Positions 49,201 through 49,615 of a DNA stretch of 49,615 nucleotides are shown piece after piece. Numbering within the stretch: position 1 is the first letter of the stretch; every line of letters starts with the position of its first letter. The position numbers were made by a program, and so were the translations under genes. This stretch comes from Clostridia bacterium (GTDB taxonomy: Bacteria; Bacillota; Clostridia; Christensenellales; Pumilibacteraceae), in NCBI GenBank assembly GCA_017531795.1, contig JAFXKH010000027.1, positions 1 to 49,615 of the forward strand, given 5' to 3'. Below the pieces are notes generated by a model that was not told where the DNA came from, did not search any database, and saw only the letters and a list, made by a program, of their open reading frames with translations.

Positions 49201-49615
49201 CGTTACCTATACTGCAACCTTAAACAACAAGACTTCGGATACTTCTTACACTATCAAGGTCGGTGATATTGAAGCGCCCGAGTTTACGGTTGGAATCGGT
49301 TATATCAACGGCGCGTTGAAGAACAGCAATGACACCGTAGAAGCATCCGTAGGCGATAAGTTTGACTTTGATAAGATTGTTCTTACGAGTAGCGAAAGCA
49401 ACGTGTCTTATAGCAAACAGCTTTTGAATCCCGAAGAATCAGTTATTGCAACCGTTACCAAACGTGATGCTAAGAACGACGGATCTTCTTACGAATTCAC
49501 GACCGCAGGTAAGTACACCATAATCTATACGGCTATTGACGAAGTAGGTAACGAATATAAGCAAACTTATACCATTAACGTAACCTCTTCTTCCGGAAAC
49601 ATTTCCAGCGAAGCA
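46265..49615 (+). CDS. Large secreted Ig-like repeat protein (partial, runs off the window)
   Basis: 1117 codons are open to the right edge; the end is not seen. An N-terminal signal peptide (basic MSKIASK, hydrophobic core LIALVAALLIAVTFVF, likely cut near ADAA) sends it outside; the GAYC sequence is not a proper lipobox. The rest is a chain of beta-sandwich units of the bacterial Ig-like/DUF5011 kind. Unit starts DETAPT (217), DTTAPV (343), DLTKPT (532), DAYAPT (669) and DIEAPE (1001) recur, and units close with AVDNAGNET, ARDKEGNSS, ATDATGNTA or AIDEVGNEY. No catalytic domain is seen so far; a C-terminal anchor may lie beyond. Likely an S-layer or adhesion-type protein. SD AAGGAGA; preferred codons suggest strong expression. 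Confidence 0.85.
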   Translation, partial: MSKIASKLIALVAALLIAVTFVFTGAYCDMIKADAATAPTTVVQTKVVNKVKYGSEFAVEAGATVVSPGGSVITPVGGKVKADQLGVYNVTYKVSGAGEYASYTYNVEVYMDYEYKFIVEGNASGIPTFCGKGKEVTLPKAVLYRYDEDNDRWVDSKAEKITINVNGPTDYVNKKGGDKVTLDKVGKYFFTYTAEIPGGENIYTAEYIATVQESFKDETAPTLSISGVPQSSSINTAIKLPNATVTDNYDERVTLEIAVKDPSGNPVKDVVVDQKTSYATNEFWKADGTKTTTASQGVNAKFDNDNFMTFYPVVKGSYAVEYKAVDNAGNETSVYSYNIVVSDTTAPVFEELDVSSIPTNWGKEVYKFDETATDSKVAIDDTNIAFPIPELIDNSGAEDLTVSFSITDPKNKTVVSFDNIYTNADANAYVDGKADGYGVEGTKYYFFKYWEGTGYTVDANTGDLKKNGSTIGKSLVYYDATAKKITKGFFNFDNYKVSSKTGDYVVTYRARDKEGNSSSRTYNINYRTTFEDLTKPTVIFDTPNYFSFREFETVHTIANVMITDSNDARLDVDYYVVFDQVSGITDFDTLANVDKKVELSPAGGVNYLTFETENGYEITTIDVHGDEITTTVDATKPVYVIARATDATGNTAEMIKEHKIVDGTATATDAYAPTFVGVNSEDGKVGQEYNFGSFTINYGADENRDFVGFELYIQRIKDEKGNDKDEDPLTDVSFETYRNPVGDVNKYLHVDNIRFTPSKTGTYMVVARGFHVSGTSSLNIGFVDVKGSASGSTPVSALVGSSLRYGYTYDLPNDYTVSDSEGWGASGVIRSITGGRFTLMGTEFTALQSTTYKFNDYVFEYDLSAGASNLVKYDANNNIVNNHKSVGSQVSSATDNENATFRVLGSAMPTYSEKGEYVKLPNISASSINGNASKITCTVTDPDGTKTVVYSANNIPSDYNGTLVANEFMFKAEYDGTYTVTYTATLNNKTSDTSYTIKVGDIEAPEFTVGIGYINGALKNSNDTVEASVGDKFDFDKIVLTSSESNVSYSKQLLNPEESVIATVTKRDAKNDGSSYEFTTAGKYTIIYTAIDEVGNEYKQTYTINVTSSSGNISSEA

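Noticed and set aside
1..49615. CRISPR arrays, tRNA/rRNA genes, insertion sequences, prophage genes
   Set aside because: None was recognised: no regularly spaced direct repeats, no cloverleaf with CCA or T-loop GTTCRA motif noticed, and no transposase or integrase motif in any plausible frame.

Overview
The window reads as chromosomal core genome of a low-to-mid-GC Bacillota, most likely an uncultured anaerobic gut clostridium (Christensenellales-like; this placement is inference). The grounds are consensus sigma-A promoters (TTGxxx, 17-nt spacer, TATAAT), strong Shine-Dalgarno sites, an L21 leader, a lysine riboswitch, formyl-THF synthetase, ATP-dependent PEP carboxykinase, an A/V-type ATPase instead of an F-type ATPase, and Sua5/LMW-phosphatase/RpiB in the order known from Bacillus. 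No phage, transposase, CRISPR array, tRNA or rRNA was found.

Layout. 1-1505: the end of a Mur ligase (MurC-like), mgsA, then L21-L27 without the usual prp protease gene between them. 1524-9621: recD2 (apparently leaderless), then fhs-glnS-HAD phosphatase and a short alaS. 9656-15084: AT-richer accessory stretch with a zinc-ribbon membrane protein, pckA, a possible gene remnant, and an ABC exporter whose ATPase and permease look like one fusion gene split by a frameshift; identical terminator arms flank the exporter. 15105-17311 (minus): asd-dapA under a lysine riboswitch. 17364-17957: two small membrane proteins convergent and overlapping at their 3' ends. 17993-28549: sua5, LMW phosphatase, rpiB and nine V-ATPase genes (G/H-I-K-E-C-F-A-B-D); the K subunit keeps the Na+-ligand residues of Enterococcus hirae NtpK. 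28550-28873: a duplicated, foldable intergenic element plus a GTCATCCTGAGC-type repeat. 28874-33404: a tightly overlapping run with two gene fusions, YqhQ(DUF1385)-PrmC and QueH-CoaE, around prfA and ending in a lytic transglycosylase. 33408-41378: a leaderless WYL regulator, a large M28-like membrane protein with decayed metal sites, a GH95-like protein co-transcribed with dapB, and mntP. 41387-42840 (minus): glyQS. 42905-49615: a structured leader with a 63-residue protein containing 17 cysteines, panT-coaX-hom, and the first 1117 codons of a secreted Ig-like repeat protein that runs off the window.

Functional themes. Aspartate-family amino acid synthesis is spread over three loci (asd-dapA, dapB, hom), of which only asd-dapA shows a lysine riboswitch. 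CoA metabolism appears twice (panT-coaX and the CoaE half of the QueH fusion). Translation and tRNA functions are plentiful (L21, L27, GlnRS, AlaRS, GlyRS, Sua5, PrmC, RF1, QueH). The least explained items are the duplicated structured element at 28573-28793, the cysteine-rich peptide and its leader, the two gene fusions, the TTGTA...TACAA inverted repeats just downstream of three promoters, and the recurring leaderless promoter architecture.
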